Of a DNA stretch of 34,292 bases, positions 24,401-31,590 are shown one piece after another. Within the stretch, counting starts at the first letter, position 1. Each line of letters opens with the position of its first letter. The DNA is taken from the NCBI GenBank assembly GCA_035294565.1, contig DATGKR010000123.1, positions 1 to 34,292 on the forward strand, read 5' to 3'. The stretch comes from DATGKR01 sp035294565. GTDB taxonomy: Bacteria; Actinomycetota; Acidimicrobiia; Acidimicrobiales; Palsa-688. A program made the position numbers and the translations under genes. The notes under the pieces were generated by a model. That model was not told the origin of the DNA. It did no database searches and worked only from the letters and a program-made list of their open reading frames with translations.

Positions 24401-24491
24401 GAACCTCGGCACCTATCAGGCTGACGTGCAACAGGCCCAGCAGGCGGTCCAGAAGGCGCAGCAACTGGCGGCGCGGCCGCCAGGGGGCTAG
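21480..24491 (+). CDS. UPF0182 family large membrane protein
   Basis: A 1003-residue protein of the UPF0182 family (Rv3193c type). About seven membrane segments occupy the first 320 residues; the family signature WFSSVGFTSVF, the DRLAPAE and the DPQFHRDVGFYVFRLPF stretches are present. A large extracytoplasmic domain follows (about 320-930; NQQTIANIRLLDPQ, YFGDANFLLS, RVQKAAPFLKLDSDPYAVI). The tail is Ser/Thr/Pro-rich and then a Gln/Ala-rich helix (VQQAQQAVQKAQQLAA). Function is unknown. The homologue in M. tuberculosis lies next to the Lon-like PDZ protease gene; here the kinase and DivIVA-like genes are between them. Its TAG stop overlaps that of the convergent AlkB-like gene in one CTAG. 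Confidence 0.95.
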   Translation: MRTPQDFPRRAPRASRRTRVIVVGVLVAVVVAIVVLRALAGFWINYLWFSSVGFTSVFRGVLLTKVVLAAIFVTIFFVVMLASLTVADRLAPAEVDPATANELVVRYRELAWSRGRQIRVAVSIVFALLAGVGTDREWNNWDLFHYAVSFGVTDPQFHRDVGFYVFRLPFIEFLIGWAFEAVIVVLIVTAVFYYLGGSILPQAHHQRVSPGAKAHLSVLLGLLAIVRAVGYYYDRLALVLSRSHVVDGATNTSVHANAPADFILMAIAVIAAALFLANIRQRGWILPAVGVALWGLVALLIGVAYPAIYQALRVNPSELTREATYIQRNIDATRAAYGLNKVKVHDSYDYSPTVTTSEIQGASGPQAQVNQQTIANIRLLDPQVDLLNAFNKYQALRSYYSFDQLSVDRYVMSLNGSPPQETGTVTAVRELNNSVPSGFVNQKLVYTHGYGAVVAPIGEAGVSPGGEPNFTLQGLPPQGQPSLDTAKGAEIYYGLGPDTGGYVIADSKTPEVDYENAAGQQITGHYAGHGGVPAGNLLRRAAFASYFGDANFLLSGQITASSRVMFIRNVIARVQKAAPFLKLDSDPYAVILNNQVYWVIDAYTVSDNYPYSQNANLDGLPANSGLQTTFNYVRNSVKVVVSAYNGSMKFYAWDPNDPILRVYMRAFPDLFTPASEAPADLVAHFRYPEDLFQVQTNMYGRYHLTDASDFYSQAQAWAVSPDPGSGPLSETSFASAGVGANGLVSAPSVPRLPPQYELASLPGSSRPEENFLLVTPFVPISATGSSQNLTAIMTASSDPGTYGELNVYPLPAGTTVDGPGLISNLIRANQQISTELTLYNQQGSQVELGEVAVVPVDDTLLYVEPVYVESTATHVPTLDDVVVVYNGKAYHSGNASIDNALCQITNPDGSKPFSNYCNTAAAQNAAPVTASTPSGSGSGTSTTTTVPQPGVSVQSLLAQASSDFANAQKALQAGNLGTYQADVQQAQQAVQKAQQLAARPPGG

Positions 24492-25174
24492 CCGGCGCTC
24501 CGTGCGTCGCCGCGATCGGGGGGCGCCCATCGCCGCTCCGCCCCTCCCCGTCGCGCCCAGCGGACCGATGCGCTCACCCTCGGTCCCGCCACCGCCGAGC
24601 TTTTCGGAACGCAATGCTCCCAACCCGCCTGGCATGAGCCGCCCATCACCACCAGGTCGCCCGACGCGGGCCGGAGGTCGATCGAGCGACCGCCGCCGGC
24701 GGGGCGCAGCAGGAAGGACCGGGCCGCGCCGAGGGTGAGGATGGCGACCAGCGTGTCGTCGAGGTGCCGCAGCTCCCGGTCGGAGTGGAAGGCGACGCTG
24801 TCACGCCCGTCGCGGTAGAAGTTGAGCCCCATGGCGGCGAACCTGACCCCGTAGCGGCGCGAGGCGGCCACCCGGAAACGAGCGAGGGACCGGTCGGGGA
24901 GCGCGTCGCCGGCGGCGTACCAGCGCGACAGGCGCGGCTCGTCGACCACCCGGTCGTACATCCACCGGCGGTGCTGGCGCCAGTCGACAACGGCGACGAG
25001 CCTCTCCAGGAGGTCGTCGGCCCCGCAGTACCAGTTGCGGGCAACGTCCACCCACGCCCCGTCGCCAAGCTCGATCCGCTCGAAAACCGCCTCGGGGCGG
25101 ACCCCAGCGGGGCCCGAGGCGAACAGATCCCCCTGCAGCGGGGTCGAGGCGGGTGCCGGCCGGGTCGCGGGCAC
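24488..25174 (-). CDS. AlkB-like 2-oxoglutarate/Fe(II) dioxygenase
   Basis: A 228-residue AlkB-family oxygenase, which removes alkyl groups from damaged bases by oxidation. The iron ligands are visible as HSD in DSVAFHSDRE and His in AGWEHCVPK; RVSASVRWA supplies the 2-oxoglutarate-binding arginines, and NFYRDG precedes the metal motif as in AlkB/ALKBH2-3. QGDLFASG near the N-terminus is typical of this subgroup. GTG 25174 is chosen because TATGCT (25181-25186, minus strand) lies exactly 6 bases upstream; TTG 25192 would lie before this -10 box. A LexA-box-like palindrome sits where its -35 region should be, so SOS control is likely. Confidence 0.88.
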   Translation of the reverse strand: MPATRPAPASTPLQGDLFASGPAGVRPEAVFERIELGDGAWVDVARNWYCGADDLLERLVAVVDWRQHRRWMYDRVVDEPRLSRWYAAGDALPDRSLARFRVAASRRYGVRFAAMGLNFYRDGRDSVAFHSDRELRHLDDTLVAILTLGAARSFLLRPAGGGRSIDLRPASGDLVVMGGSCQAGWEHCVPKSSAVAGPRVSASVRWARRGGAERRWAPPDRGDARSAG

Positions 25175-25196
25175 CCCGCCAGCATAACCCAACTGG

Positions 25197-25208
25197 GAAC
25201 ACGTGTTC
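25197..25208. promoter_or_regulatory. LexA (SOS) box-like palindrome between divergent genes
   Basis: GAACACGTGTTC is a perfect 12-base palindrome. In context (GGAACACGTGTTCG) it matches the Gram-positive/actinobacterial SOS consensus CGAACRNRYGTTYG with one mismatch. It covers the expected -35 regions of both the AlkB-like gene (-10 at 25181-25186) and the nucleotidyltransferase-fold gene (-10 at 25223-25228), so a repressor bound here could block both. LexA binding is inferred from the match. Confidence 0.65.
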
Positions 25209-25234
25209 GATTCAGTGGGTTACATACTGGAAGG

Positions 25235-25942
25235 GTGCTGCCGAGCGCGGTCGGCGTACCGGTCGACGAATTCCTGCGGGACCTGGAGGAGGAGGCGGGG
25301 GGGCTGCTGGCCGGCGCCTACCTCGTCGGGTCCTCCGCGCTCGGTGACTTCAGCCCCCGTTTCAGCAACGTCGACGTCGTCGTGGTCACCGACCCCCCCG
25401 CCGACCCGCCGGCCGTGTCCCGGATGCGCCGCGCCGAGGGCCGCCTGCACCGGGCCGGCCGCTCGGCCTCGGTGTGGTACACCGCCTGGGAGGACCTTGC
25501 CAGCGGCGACCCCTCCGGCGGCGGCGGCCGTCTCGACACGCCCATGACCCGCGCCATTCTGCGCGACGACGCGGTCACGCTGACCGGTCCGGACTGGCCG
25601 GTCGTCGCCTTCGACGACGAGACGTTCCGCCGGTGGTGCCAGGCCCGCCTCGCCCAGGTCGCCGACCAGGCGCAGGGCCTCATGGTGTTCCGTCGCGGGG
25701 TAGTGCCGGTCGTGCTCGAGGCGGCACGCCTGGCGGAGGGCGCGTTGAGCGGGCGGGTGCTGTCCAAGTGCGAGGCGGGCCAGATCGCCTCCAGGCTGGT
25801 CAAGTCCCACTTCCGGCGGATCCTCACCGACGCGGTCGGCTACCGGCAGGGAGCCACGACCTCCATGTACTGGGGACCCTTCGAGCGCAAGTACGACGCC
25901 CGCGAGGTCGTGCGACACCTCGCCGCCGCCGCCGGCCTGTGA
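25235..25942 (+). CDS. Nucleotidyltransferase-fold protein (AadA/DUF4111-like)
   Basis: A 235-residue protein. The N-terminal YLVGSSALGDFSPRFSNVDV fits the nucleotidyltransferase GS-x-DxD motif (Gly32-Ser33), as in aminoglycoside adenylyltransferases, but the first Asp of the DxD is Asn45 (N-V-D47), so catalysis may be weak or altered. The C-terminal half is helical (DUF4111-like), with an FRRGVVPVVLEAARL helix. GTG 25235 is chosen because CATACT (25223-25228) lies 6 bases upstream and the fold starts 25 residues in. It diverges from the AlkB-like gene across the LexA-box-like palindrome, which makes a DNA-damage-related role possible; the substrate cannot be told. Confidence 0.75.
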   Translation: MLPSAVGVPVDEFLRDLEEEAGGLLAGAYLVGSSALGDFSPRFSNVDVVVVTDPPADPPAVSRMRRAEGRLHRAGRSASVWYTAWEDLASGDPSGGGGRLDTPMTRAILRDDAVTLTGPDWPVVAFDDETFRRWCQARLAQVADQAQGLMVFRRGVVPVVLEAARLAEGALSGRVLSKCEAGQIASRLVKSHFRRILTDAVGYRQGATTSMYWGPFERKYDAREVVRHLAAAAGL

Positions 25943-25961
25943 CGTCGGTTTCCGGCGGCGC

Positions 25962-26966
25962 TCACCAGCCGCGCATGTCCACCGGCCAGGTGGCGAAGAC
26001 CTCCGTGCGTTCGCCGTCCACGACGTGCATCCGCTCGTGGTAGGCGACGGTCGGGTCGACGTGTGCCGGGACGACCTCGACCTGCTCGCCGACCCGGGGC
26101 ATCGGCCGGCCCTCCTCTGGCGAGAAGGTGACGTGCTCGTCGGAGCAGAACCACACGACGAAGCCAGGGATCGAAGGGTTGCCGTGGTCCATTCCGAGAG
26201 CCTTCAGCCCGCAGTCGGCCACCGCCCAGCCGCCCGGGTTCACGGAGATGACGGTGGCGAGCACGGTCAGAGCGTTGCGGAACGGCAGGCCCAACTTGGC
26301 GTACGCCGTGTCCATGAGGGCGTAGGAGCCGGCCTGGATCTCGGTGGCCACCTGGTTGAGGTCGTAGCTGCCGGTGCCGCCGGCCGACAGCACTTCCCCG
26401 CCGACATCGGCGTGGGCGGCGGCGAGGAGGGACATGGCCTCATCGACCTGGCGGCTCCTCTCGGCGCGGTCCTCCAGCCCCACCGCGTGGCCCTCGTAGC
26501 CCATGACCCCGCGCACCGTGAGGCCCCTGGAGCGGGCCAGCTCGGCGAGGCGGCCCGCCTGGGCGGGGTCGCACCCGCAGCGGGGGAGGCCGACGTTGAC
26601 GTCGACCAGCACCTCCGGCACGCCCGCCGACGCGGCCGCCTCGACGGTCTCCGGCGAGTCCACCGCCACGGTCACCCGGGCACCCGCCTCTACGAGAGGG
26701 GTGAGGCGCGAGCAGTCGAGCACCTCGTTGGCGAGGAGCAGGTCTGCACCGAGGCCACGTTCTGCCATCACCTCCATCTCCCGGATCGTGGCGCAGCAGA
26801 AACCGGTGTGACCGCCCGCCGCCTGGCGCAGGGCCAGCTCGGAGCACTTGTGCGCTTTCACGTGCGGGCGGAGCCTGGGCCCGGGGAGCGCTTCGGTCAT
26901 GACCCGCAGGTTGTCCTCCAGGGCTCGAGCGTCGACCAGCAGGGCCGGAGTTTGCAGGCGCAGCAC
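25962..26966 (-). CDS. PLP-dependent D-threonine aldolase / D-serine dehydratase-like protein
   Basis: A 334-residue fold-type III PLP enzyme with an alanine-racemase-like barrel. TPALLVDARALEDNL and RPHVKAHKCSELA carry the PLP lysine (probably Lys37); GGTGSYDL binds the cofactor phosphate. Near the C-terminus VVPAHVDPTVAYHE gives the metal-binding His-x-Asp typical of D-threonine aldolases, rather than the His-x-Cys of D-serine dehydratases. The likely reaction is retro-aldol cleavage of a D-3-hydroxy amino acid to glycine and an aldehyde. GTG 26966 has TAGCGT (26973-26978, minus strand) 6 bases upstream; this box contains the stop codon of the FAH-family gene before it. Confidence 0.87.
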   Translation of the reverse strand: MLRLQTPALLVDARALEDNLRVMTEALPGPRLRPHVKAHKCSELALRQAAGGHTGFCCATIREMEVMAERGLGADLLLANEVLDCSRLTPLVEAGARVTVAVDSPETVEAAASAGVPEVLVDVNVGLPRCGCDPAQAGRLAELARSRGLTVRGVMGYEGHAVGLEDRAERSRQVDEAMSLLAAAHADVGGEVLSAGGTGSYDLNQVATEIQAGSYALMDTAYAKLGLPFRNALTVLATVISVNPGGWAVADCGLKALGMDHGNPSIPGFVVWFCSDEHVTFSPEEGRPMPRVGEQVEVVPAHVDPTVAYHERMHVVDGERTEVFATWPVDMRGW

Positions 26967-26975
26967 GCAGAGACG

Positions 26976-27835
26976 CTAGCCCGCGGCGCTGGACACGAAC
27001 GTCTGGTGAAGCTCGCCGATCCCCTCCACCCAGCTGCGGAGCCGGTCGCCCGGCTGGAGGAACACGGGAGGCTGGCGTCCGATGCCGACCCCGGGCGGCG
27101 TGCCGGTGAAGATCACGTCACCCGGACATAGCGTCACCACCCTCGACAGGTACGCCACCAATTCCGGCACCTTGAAGATCATCTGTGAGGTGCGGTCCTG
27201 CTGCATCGTCGAGCCGTTGACCTCGCAGCCCAGCTCGAGGTCGTCGGGGTCGTCGAGTTCGTCGGGGGTCACCAGCAGCGGGCCTGTCGGGGCGAAACCC
27301 GGGTAGGACTTGCCCAGGGCGAACTGCGGCACCGGCCCCCGCCGCTGCAGGACGCGCTCGGAGAGGTCCTGGCCGACGGTCAGGCCCGCCACGTACGACC
27401 ACCCGTCGGCCGGTGCCACCCGGTGGGCGGTGCGGCCAATCACCGCCACCAGCTCGCACTCCCAGTCCACCTTGCCCTCGGGTAGGGCCACCTCGGTGAC
27501 CGGACCGCTGAAGGCGGTCACGTACTTGGTGAAGATCAGCGGTTCCTCCGGGGGCCGGTTGCCGGACTCGGCGGCGTGCTCGGCGTAGTTGAGGGCCACG
27601 GCGAACACCTGCCGGGGCTCGGGCGAGGGGGTCCCGCCAGGGAGGGCGAGAACGGCTGAATCGCCGACACTTTGTCCTTGTCGAGTGCCGCGGCCCACGA
27701 TCGGAACCTCTCCCAGTCGTCGTATAGTGCGCCCAGCCCCGGGCCGAACTCGCCGCCGCTCAGGGTGGCGACGTCGGCGACCTCGCCGCCGGCGACCTCC
27801 AGCTTGGCCCGCCCTCCGACGTTGGCTATCCGCAT
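26976..27835 (-). pseudogene. Fumarylacetoacetate hydrolase-family gene with a one-base frameshift
   Basis: Two overlapping frames together make one FAH-family protein of about 285 residues. The first, from ATG 27835 (TACGGT at 27843-27848 lies 7 bases upstream), gives MRIANVGGRAKLEV to PFSPSLAGPP; the second carries the rest, from SPEPRQVFAVALNYAEHAAE to the stop at 26976, with the metal ligands in DWECELVAVIGR and GQDLSER and the FTGTPPGVG signature. Adding one base to the five-G run at 27627-27631 (five C on the coding strand) joins them as AGPPSPEPRQVF. The body has no other damage, so it is either a recent mutation or a sequencing error in a homopolymer. Family members hydrolyse or decarboxylate C-C bonds of diketo acids. 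Confidence 0.8.
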
Positions 27836-27853
27836 GGCCCGCACCGTACCTGC

Positions 27854-29119
27854 TCAGCCGGCGGCGACCGCGACGGCGTGAAGGGCGAGGCCGGCGAGGC
27901 CGCCGACCACGGTGCCGTTGATGCGGATGTACTGCAGGTCCGGGCCTAGCAGGAGCTCCAGGCGCCGGGCGGTGTCGTGGGCGTCCCAGCGGGCGATCGT
28001 GCCTGTCACCAGGCCGACCACGTCAGAGGCCGACCCGGCCAGCGCAACCCGGGCCGCCGCCTCCAGCGACCGTTCGGCGGACGCCGCCAGCGCCGGGTCG
28101 TCAAGAAGCCGTCGGCCGGTGTCGGCGATCACCTTTGCCAGCCGTGACCGTAGCGCCGAGGAGGGATTCTCGGCCTGGACCCTCAGCTCCGTCTTGGTGT
28201 CGGCCCAGACGCTCGCGGCCAGCCGCCGCACGGTCGGCTGCGACAGGAGCTCGGCCTTCAGCTCTTCGCCCCGTTCGCGGAGCCCCGGGTCGACCTGGAG
28301 CCGGTGAGCGAACTTGGCGATCCCCTCGCCCAACTGGACCCGCAGCGGGTGCTCCCGATCGGCCGCCATCTCGGCGACGACAGCCTCGGTGCGGGCGAGG
28401 AGCCGGTCGACCATCCGGGTGCTGACCGGCCCGGGCAGCCACCACGGCGAGCGGATCCCGAGCCTCCGGTGCATGTCAGCCCCGTGCAGGCGCAGGTACT
28501 CGGCGAGCCCTTCGAGGGCTGTGTCGAGCACCGGCTCGTGCCGGCCGTCCCGGGTCAGCCGGTCGAGGATCCTCCCGGCCAGCGGCGCGAACGCGATCCG
28601 CTCGAGCCGGCCGCGGACGAGGCCGTCGAGCACCTCGTTGACGTCGGCGTCGTTTGCCAGCTCGGCGGAGCCGGCGACCGCGTCGGCGGCGAACGCGGCG
28701 AGCCGCCGGGCGTTGCCCTCCCCGGCGAGCCAGGCCGCGCCGCGACGCACCGCGCCCGACGAGCGCAGCCTTGCGACGACAGCGTCGGGGCTGAGGAAGC
28801 TCTCTTGGACAAAGGTGCCGAGCGTCTCGGCGAAGCGGTCCTTGCGCTCGACCACGATCGCCGTGTGGGGCACGGGGAGACCCAGCGGCCGGCGGAACAG
28901 CGCCGTCACCGCGAACCAGTCGGCGAGCCCCCCGACCAGCGAGGCGAGCGCCGCCGCCTGCACCCATCCCAGCCACCTGGCTTGTGGCTGCAGAGCTGTC
29001 GAAACAGCGAAGGCGGCGGCCACGACCACCAGCAGGCCGGTCGCCCGCCGGCGGGTGATGGTGAGCAGCCTTGCCCGGCGGACCTCCCCCGGGGTTAGCG
29101 GCCGGCGGCCCCCGTTCAA
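27854..29119 (-). CDS. DUF445 family membrane protein
   Basis: A 421-residue DUF445 protein. Two close hydrophobic segments lie near the N-terminus (ATGLLVVVAAAFAVST and WVQAAALASLVGGLADWFAV), followed by the family signature ALFRRPLGLPVPHTAIV and ERKDRFAETLGTFVQESFL; a long helical region fills the middle, and a last hydrophobic segment (INGTVVGGLAGLALHAVAVAAG) closes it, preceded by GPDLQYIR. The function of the family is unknown. TTG 29119 is chosen because it overlaps the stop codon of the LLM gene as TTGA; the long open frame upstream is a shadow of that gene. Confidence 0.9.
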   Translation of the reverse strand: MNGGRRPLTPGEVRRARLLTITRRRATGLLVVVAAAFAVSTALQPQARWLGWVQAAALASLVGGLADWFAVTALFRRPLGLPVPHTAIVVERKDRFAETLGTFVQESFLSPDAVVARLRSSGAVRRGAAWLAGEGNARRLAAFAADAVAGSAELANDADVNEVLDGLVRGRLERIAFAPLAGRILDRLTRDGRHEPVLDTALEGLAEYLRLHGADMHRRLGIRSPWWLPGPVSTRMVDRLLARTEAVVAEMAADREHPLRVQLGEGIAKFAHRLQVDPGLRERGEELKAELLSQPTVRRLAASVWADTKTELRVQAENPSSALRSRLAKVIADTGRRLLDDPALAASAERSLEAAARVALAGSASDVVGLVTGTIARWDAHDTARRLELLLGPDLQYIRINGTVVGGLAGLALHAVAVAAG

Positions 29120-30294
29120 GTCGGCTGCGCCGCCTGGCGCTCCTTCTCCTCCTGGTGGTCGGCGATCGCCTTGCCGACCGCTCCTATCGCCGCTCCGATG
29201 AACTCGTCGCGGTTGGCGGCGGCCCAGTCGCGCGAGCGGACCGCCCGCTCTGCGGAGAACTGGAACTCGGGCATCACCTCCCGGGCGAAGAGCTCGTAGG
29301 AGGCGAGGGTCGCCGTCCTGTCCGCCCACTCGTGCGCCATGAACAGGTACGTCCCGAAGCCGCCGGACTGTTCGGCGAGCCGCCTGATCTGGGCCTTGGC
29401 CATCTCGGGCGTGCCGATGACCGCGATGCCCGACGCGTTCATCGCGTCGACCAGCGTCGCATGGTCCGCCGTTTGCGGGGCGATCGGCAGCGCGGCGACC
29501 TCTTGGAAGTAGCGCACCCAGTCGGCCAGCCCGTGCTCGACGTCCTCCCTGGCCTGCTCCTCGGTCTCGCGGATGTGCATCGGGCCGACCAGCCGCCACC
29601 GCCGCCTGTCCGCCGTCCTGCCGAAGCGCGCCGCGCGCTCCTCGAGCGTCTGCCAGTGGGCGCCGAGGACGTCGAAGCCGCCGGCTGTCGTGGCGCCGAG
29701 CGACAGCAGCGACGCGCCGAAACGGCCAGCCGCGCGCGGGCCGGCGGGCGAGATCTGGGCGGCCACCGCGATCTCGAAGCACGGGCGGGTGTAGGGCCTC
29801 AGCTGCAGGCGGGCGTCGTTCAGGGCGAACCAGTCGGTCTGCATGTTCACCGGCTCGTCGGTGGTCAAAAGGGCGACGATCGCCTCCAGCGCCTCCTCCA
29901 TCATCTCCCTCTGGCGCGCCGGGTCGATGCCCATCATGCGGGCGTCGGAGGGGAGCGCCCCCGGCCCTACGCCGAACATGACCCGCCCCCGGGTGAGGTG
30001 GTCGAGCAGGACCAGCCGATCGGCAAGGATCAAAGGATGGTGGTACGGCAGCGAGCTGACTCCCGTGCCCAGCCGGATCCGCTTGGTGCGCTCGGCGGCG
30101 GTGGCTATGAACACCTCGGGCGATGCGATGATCTCGAAGCCCGCCGAGTGGTGCTCGCCGATCCACGCTTCGTCGTAGCCGAGCTGGTCGAGGCGGACTA
30201 TCAGCTCCAGGTCCCTCTCGAGGGCGAGGGTCGGGTTCTGCCCGGCGGGGTGGAAGGGGGCGAGGAAGATCCCGAATCGCAGCGGCCAGTCCAT
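29116..30294 (-). CDS. LLM-class (luciferase-like) flavin-dependent oxidoreductase
   Basis: A 392-residue TIM-barrel monooxygenase of the bacterial luciferase family, using FMN or F420. LRFGIFLAPFHP starts the barrel; LDQLGYDEAWIGEHHSAGFEIIASPEVF is typical of the LuxA-like group, and RIRLGTGVSSLPYHHPLILADR and GRVMFGVGPGALPSDARMMG follow. The C-terminal IGTPEMAKAQIRRL is the usual closing stretch. ATG 30294 is chosen because TAACAT (30303-30308, minus strand) lies 8 bases upstream. It diverges from a TetR-family regulator gene across a 58-base gap with an inverted repeat, so it is the likely target of that regulator. Substrate is unknown. Confidence 0.93.
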   Translation of the reverse strand: MDWPLRFGIFLAPFHPAGQNPTLALERDLELIVRLDQLGYDEAWIGEHHSAGFEIIASPEVFIATAAERTKRIRLGTGVSSLPYHHPLILADRLVLLDHLTRGRVMFGVGPGALPSDARMMGIDPARQREMMEEALEAIVALLTTDEPVNMQTDWFALNDARLQLRPYTRPCFEIAVAAQISPAGPRAAGRFGASLLSLGATTAGGFDVLGAHWQTLEERAARFGRTADRRRWRLVGPMHIRETEEQAREDVEHGLADWVRYFQEVAALPIAPQTADHATLVDAMNASGIAVIGTPEMAKAQIRRLAEQSGGFGTYLFMAHEWADRTATLASYELFAREVMPEFQFSAERAVRSRDWAAANRDEFIGAAIGAVGKAIADHQEEKERQAAQPT

Positions 30295-30302
30295 GGGCGG
30301 CG

Positions 30303-30344
30303 ATGTTAAACCCGGGAACCTCGCCGGGTGCCGGCCCGTAGGAT
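30303..30344. promoter_or_regulatory. Divergent promoters and candidate TetR operator
   Basis: The minus-strand -10 TAACAT (30303-30308) serves the LLM gene and the plus-strand TAGGAT (30339-30344, 8 bases before ATG 30353) serves the TetR gene. Between them ACCCGG (30310-30315) and CCGGGT (30324-30329) form an inverted repeat with 8 bases between, well placed for a dimeric repressor that would control both promoters. Confidence 0.5.
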
Positions 30345-30352
30345 GACCGGTT

Positions 30353-30937
30353 ATGGGACGCAAGGCCGGCGTGGCCCCCGACGAGACGCGAGCTTCGCTG
30401 CTCGGCGCGGCGGCGAAGGTGTTCGCCCGGCGCGGCTACGACGGGGCGAGCATCGCCGAGATCACCTCGGAGGCGGGCCTGACCAGCGGCGCCATCTACG
30501 CCCACTACGGCTCCAAGGCGGAGCTGTTCGTCGCCACCCTCGAGGCGTACGGCGAGCGCGACCTCGACCAGCTCCTCAGCCGCGACCCGCCGGGACTGCT
30601 CGACGGGCTGACCTCGGTCGGATCCACCTTCGACCGGCGGGAGCCGACCGAGGAGTCGCTGCTCATATCGGCGGTGATCGCCGCCCGCCGGCACCCCGAG
30701 GTGGCGGGGCTGCTCGTCGGGCTCATGGCCGAGAGGGAGCGGGAGCTGACCGCCTTGGTGGAAGCCGCCCAGGAGGTCGGCGCCCTCGACCCGGGCGCAT
30801 CCCCGGCCGCGGTTGCGCGCCTGTCCATGGTCATCGCCTTCGGGTCGCTCCTGGCCGGGGCGCTAGGGGCAGAGCCGGTAGACCACGACGAGTGGGCGGC
30901 GCTCATCGCCAGGCTGGTCGACGCGCTCAAGGTGTGA
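30353..30937 (+). CDS. TetR-family transcriptional regulator
   Basis: A 194-residue repressor-type protein. The N-terminal helix-turn-helix (about residues 12-58) reads ASLLGAAAKVFARRGYDG, ASIAEITSEAGLTSGAIYAH and YGSKAELF, all typical of TetR. The C-terminal ligand domain is helical with no recognisable ligand signature. It diverges from the LLM oxidoreductase gene, sharing a short intergenic region with an inverted repeat, and probably represses that gene and itself. The following gene starts 3 bases after its stop. Confidence 0.94.
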   Translation: MGRKAGVAPDETRASLLGAAAKVFARRGYDGASIAEITSEAGLTSGAIYAHYGSKAELFVATLEAYGERDLDQLLSRDPPGLLDGLTSVGSTFDRREPTEESLLISAVIAARRHPEVAGLLVGLMAERERELTALVEAAQEVGALDPGASPAAVARLSMVIAFGSLLAGALGAEPVDHDEWAALIARLVDALKV

Positions 30938-30940
30938 GGC

Positions 30941-31582
30941 GTGGACGATCAGGAGCTCCAGCTTTTGTGCTGCCGTTCGCGGGTGACCGCAGTGGCGGTG
31001 ACGGTGGTGAGCGTCGTAGCGGCGGTGGCGGTGATGCTCTCACCCGGCCGTCAGCCGGTCTCGGCCGCACGCGACGCGATGGTGCCGGCGTCGGCGGTGC
31101 CGTCCGCCCCCCCCGGCGGCTGCCGGCTTTCGGACCTTTCGGCGCCGTCGCTGAAGGACATGCCCCTGCCGCGGGTCGTGTCGGCCCCGGTCGTCATCCA
31201 CCCCGACCCCGACTTCGAGCAGCTCGCCCCACCCGACGCCCTGCCGCGCATCAGCGCCGCACGCGCCTGGCAGGAGATGTGGCAGCAGGGGTGGCGCCAG
31301 ATTACCTCGGAAGGGCCGGTCGAGGTGCTCCTCGGCGACCTGTACGCGGCGACGCCGGCGCTGATCGGCCCCGGCGCCACCGACCTGCCCATCTACCGCG
31401 ACCGGCTCGTATGGGCGATCTACGGGGCGCACCAGCCCGAGCCGCCCGCCCGGACCGCCAGCGATTCTGGGCCTCCCTGCTACTTCGAGTCGACGGTGTT
31501 CTACGTCGACGCGTTGAGCGGCCGCCCGTTGGAGGGCGAGGTCTTCGCCGCCGGCGGGTCGCCCCCTTCGCAGCCCCTGTAG
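30941..31582 (+). CDS. Hypothetical exported or membrane-anchored protein
   Basis: A 213-residue protein with a short N-terminal tail (MDDQELQLLCCRSR), one hydrophobic segment (about 15-32, VTAVAVTVVSVVAAVAVML) and an extracytoplasmic domain. Visible features are two later cysteines (GGCRLSD and PPCYFEST), which could form a disulfide, and RLVWAIYGAHQPEP and TVFYVDALSGRPLEGEVF, the last resembling a strand pair. No family is recognised. GTG 30941 lies 3 bases after the TetR stop, so it may be co-transcribed with it. Confidence 0.7.
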   Translation: MDDQELQLLCCRSRVTAVAVTVVSVVAAVAVMLSPGRQPVSAARDAMVPASAVPSAPPGGCRLSDLSAPSLKDMPLPRVVSAPVVIHPDPDFEQLAPPDALPRISAARAWQEMWQQGWRQITSEGPVEVLLGDLYAATPALIGPGATDLPIYRDRLVWAIYGAHQPEPPARTASDSGPPCYFESTVFYVDALSGRPLEGEVFAAGGSPPSQPL

Positions 31583-31590
31583 GGAAGTGG

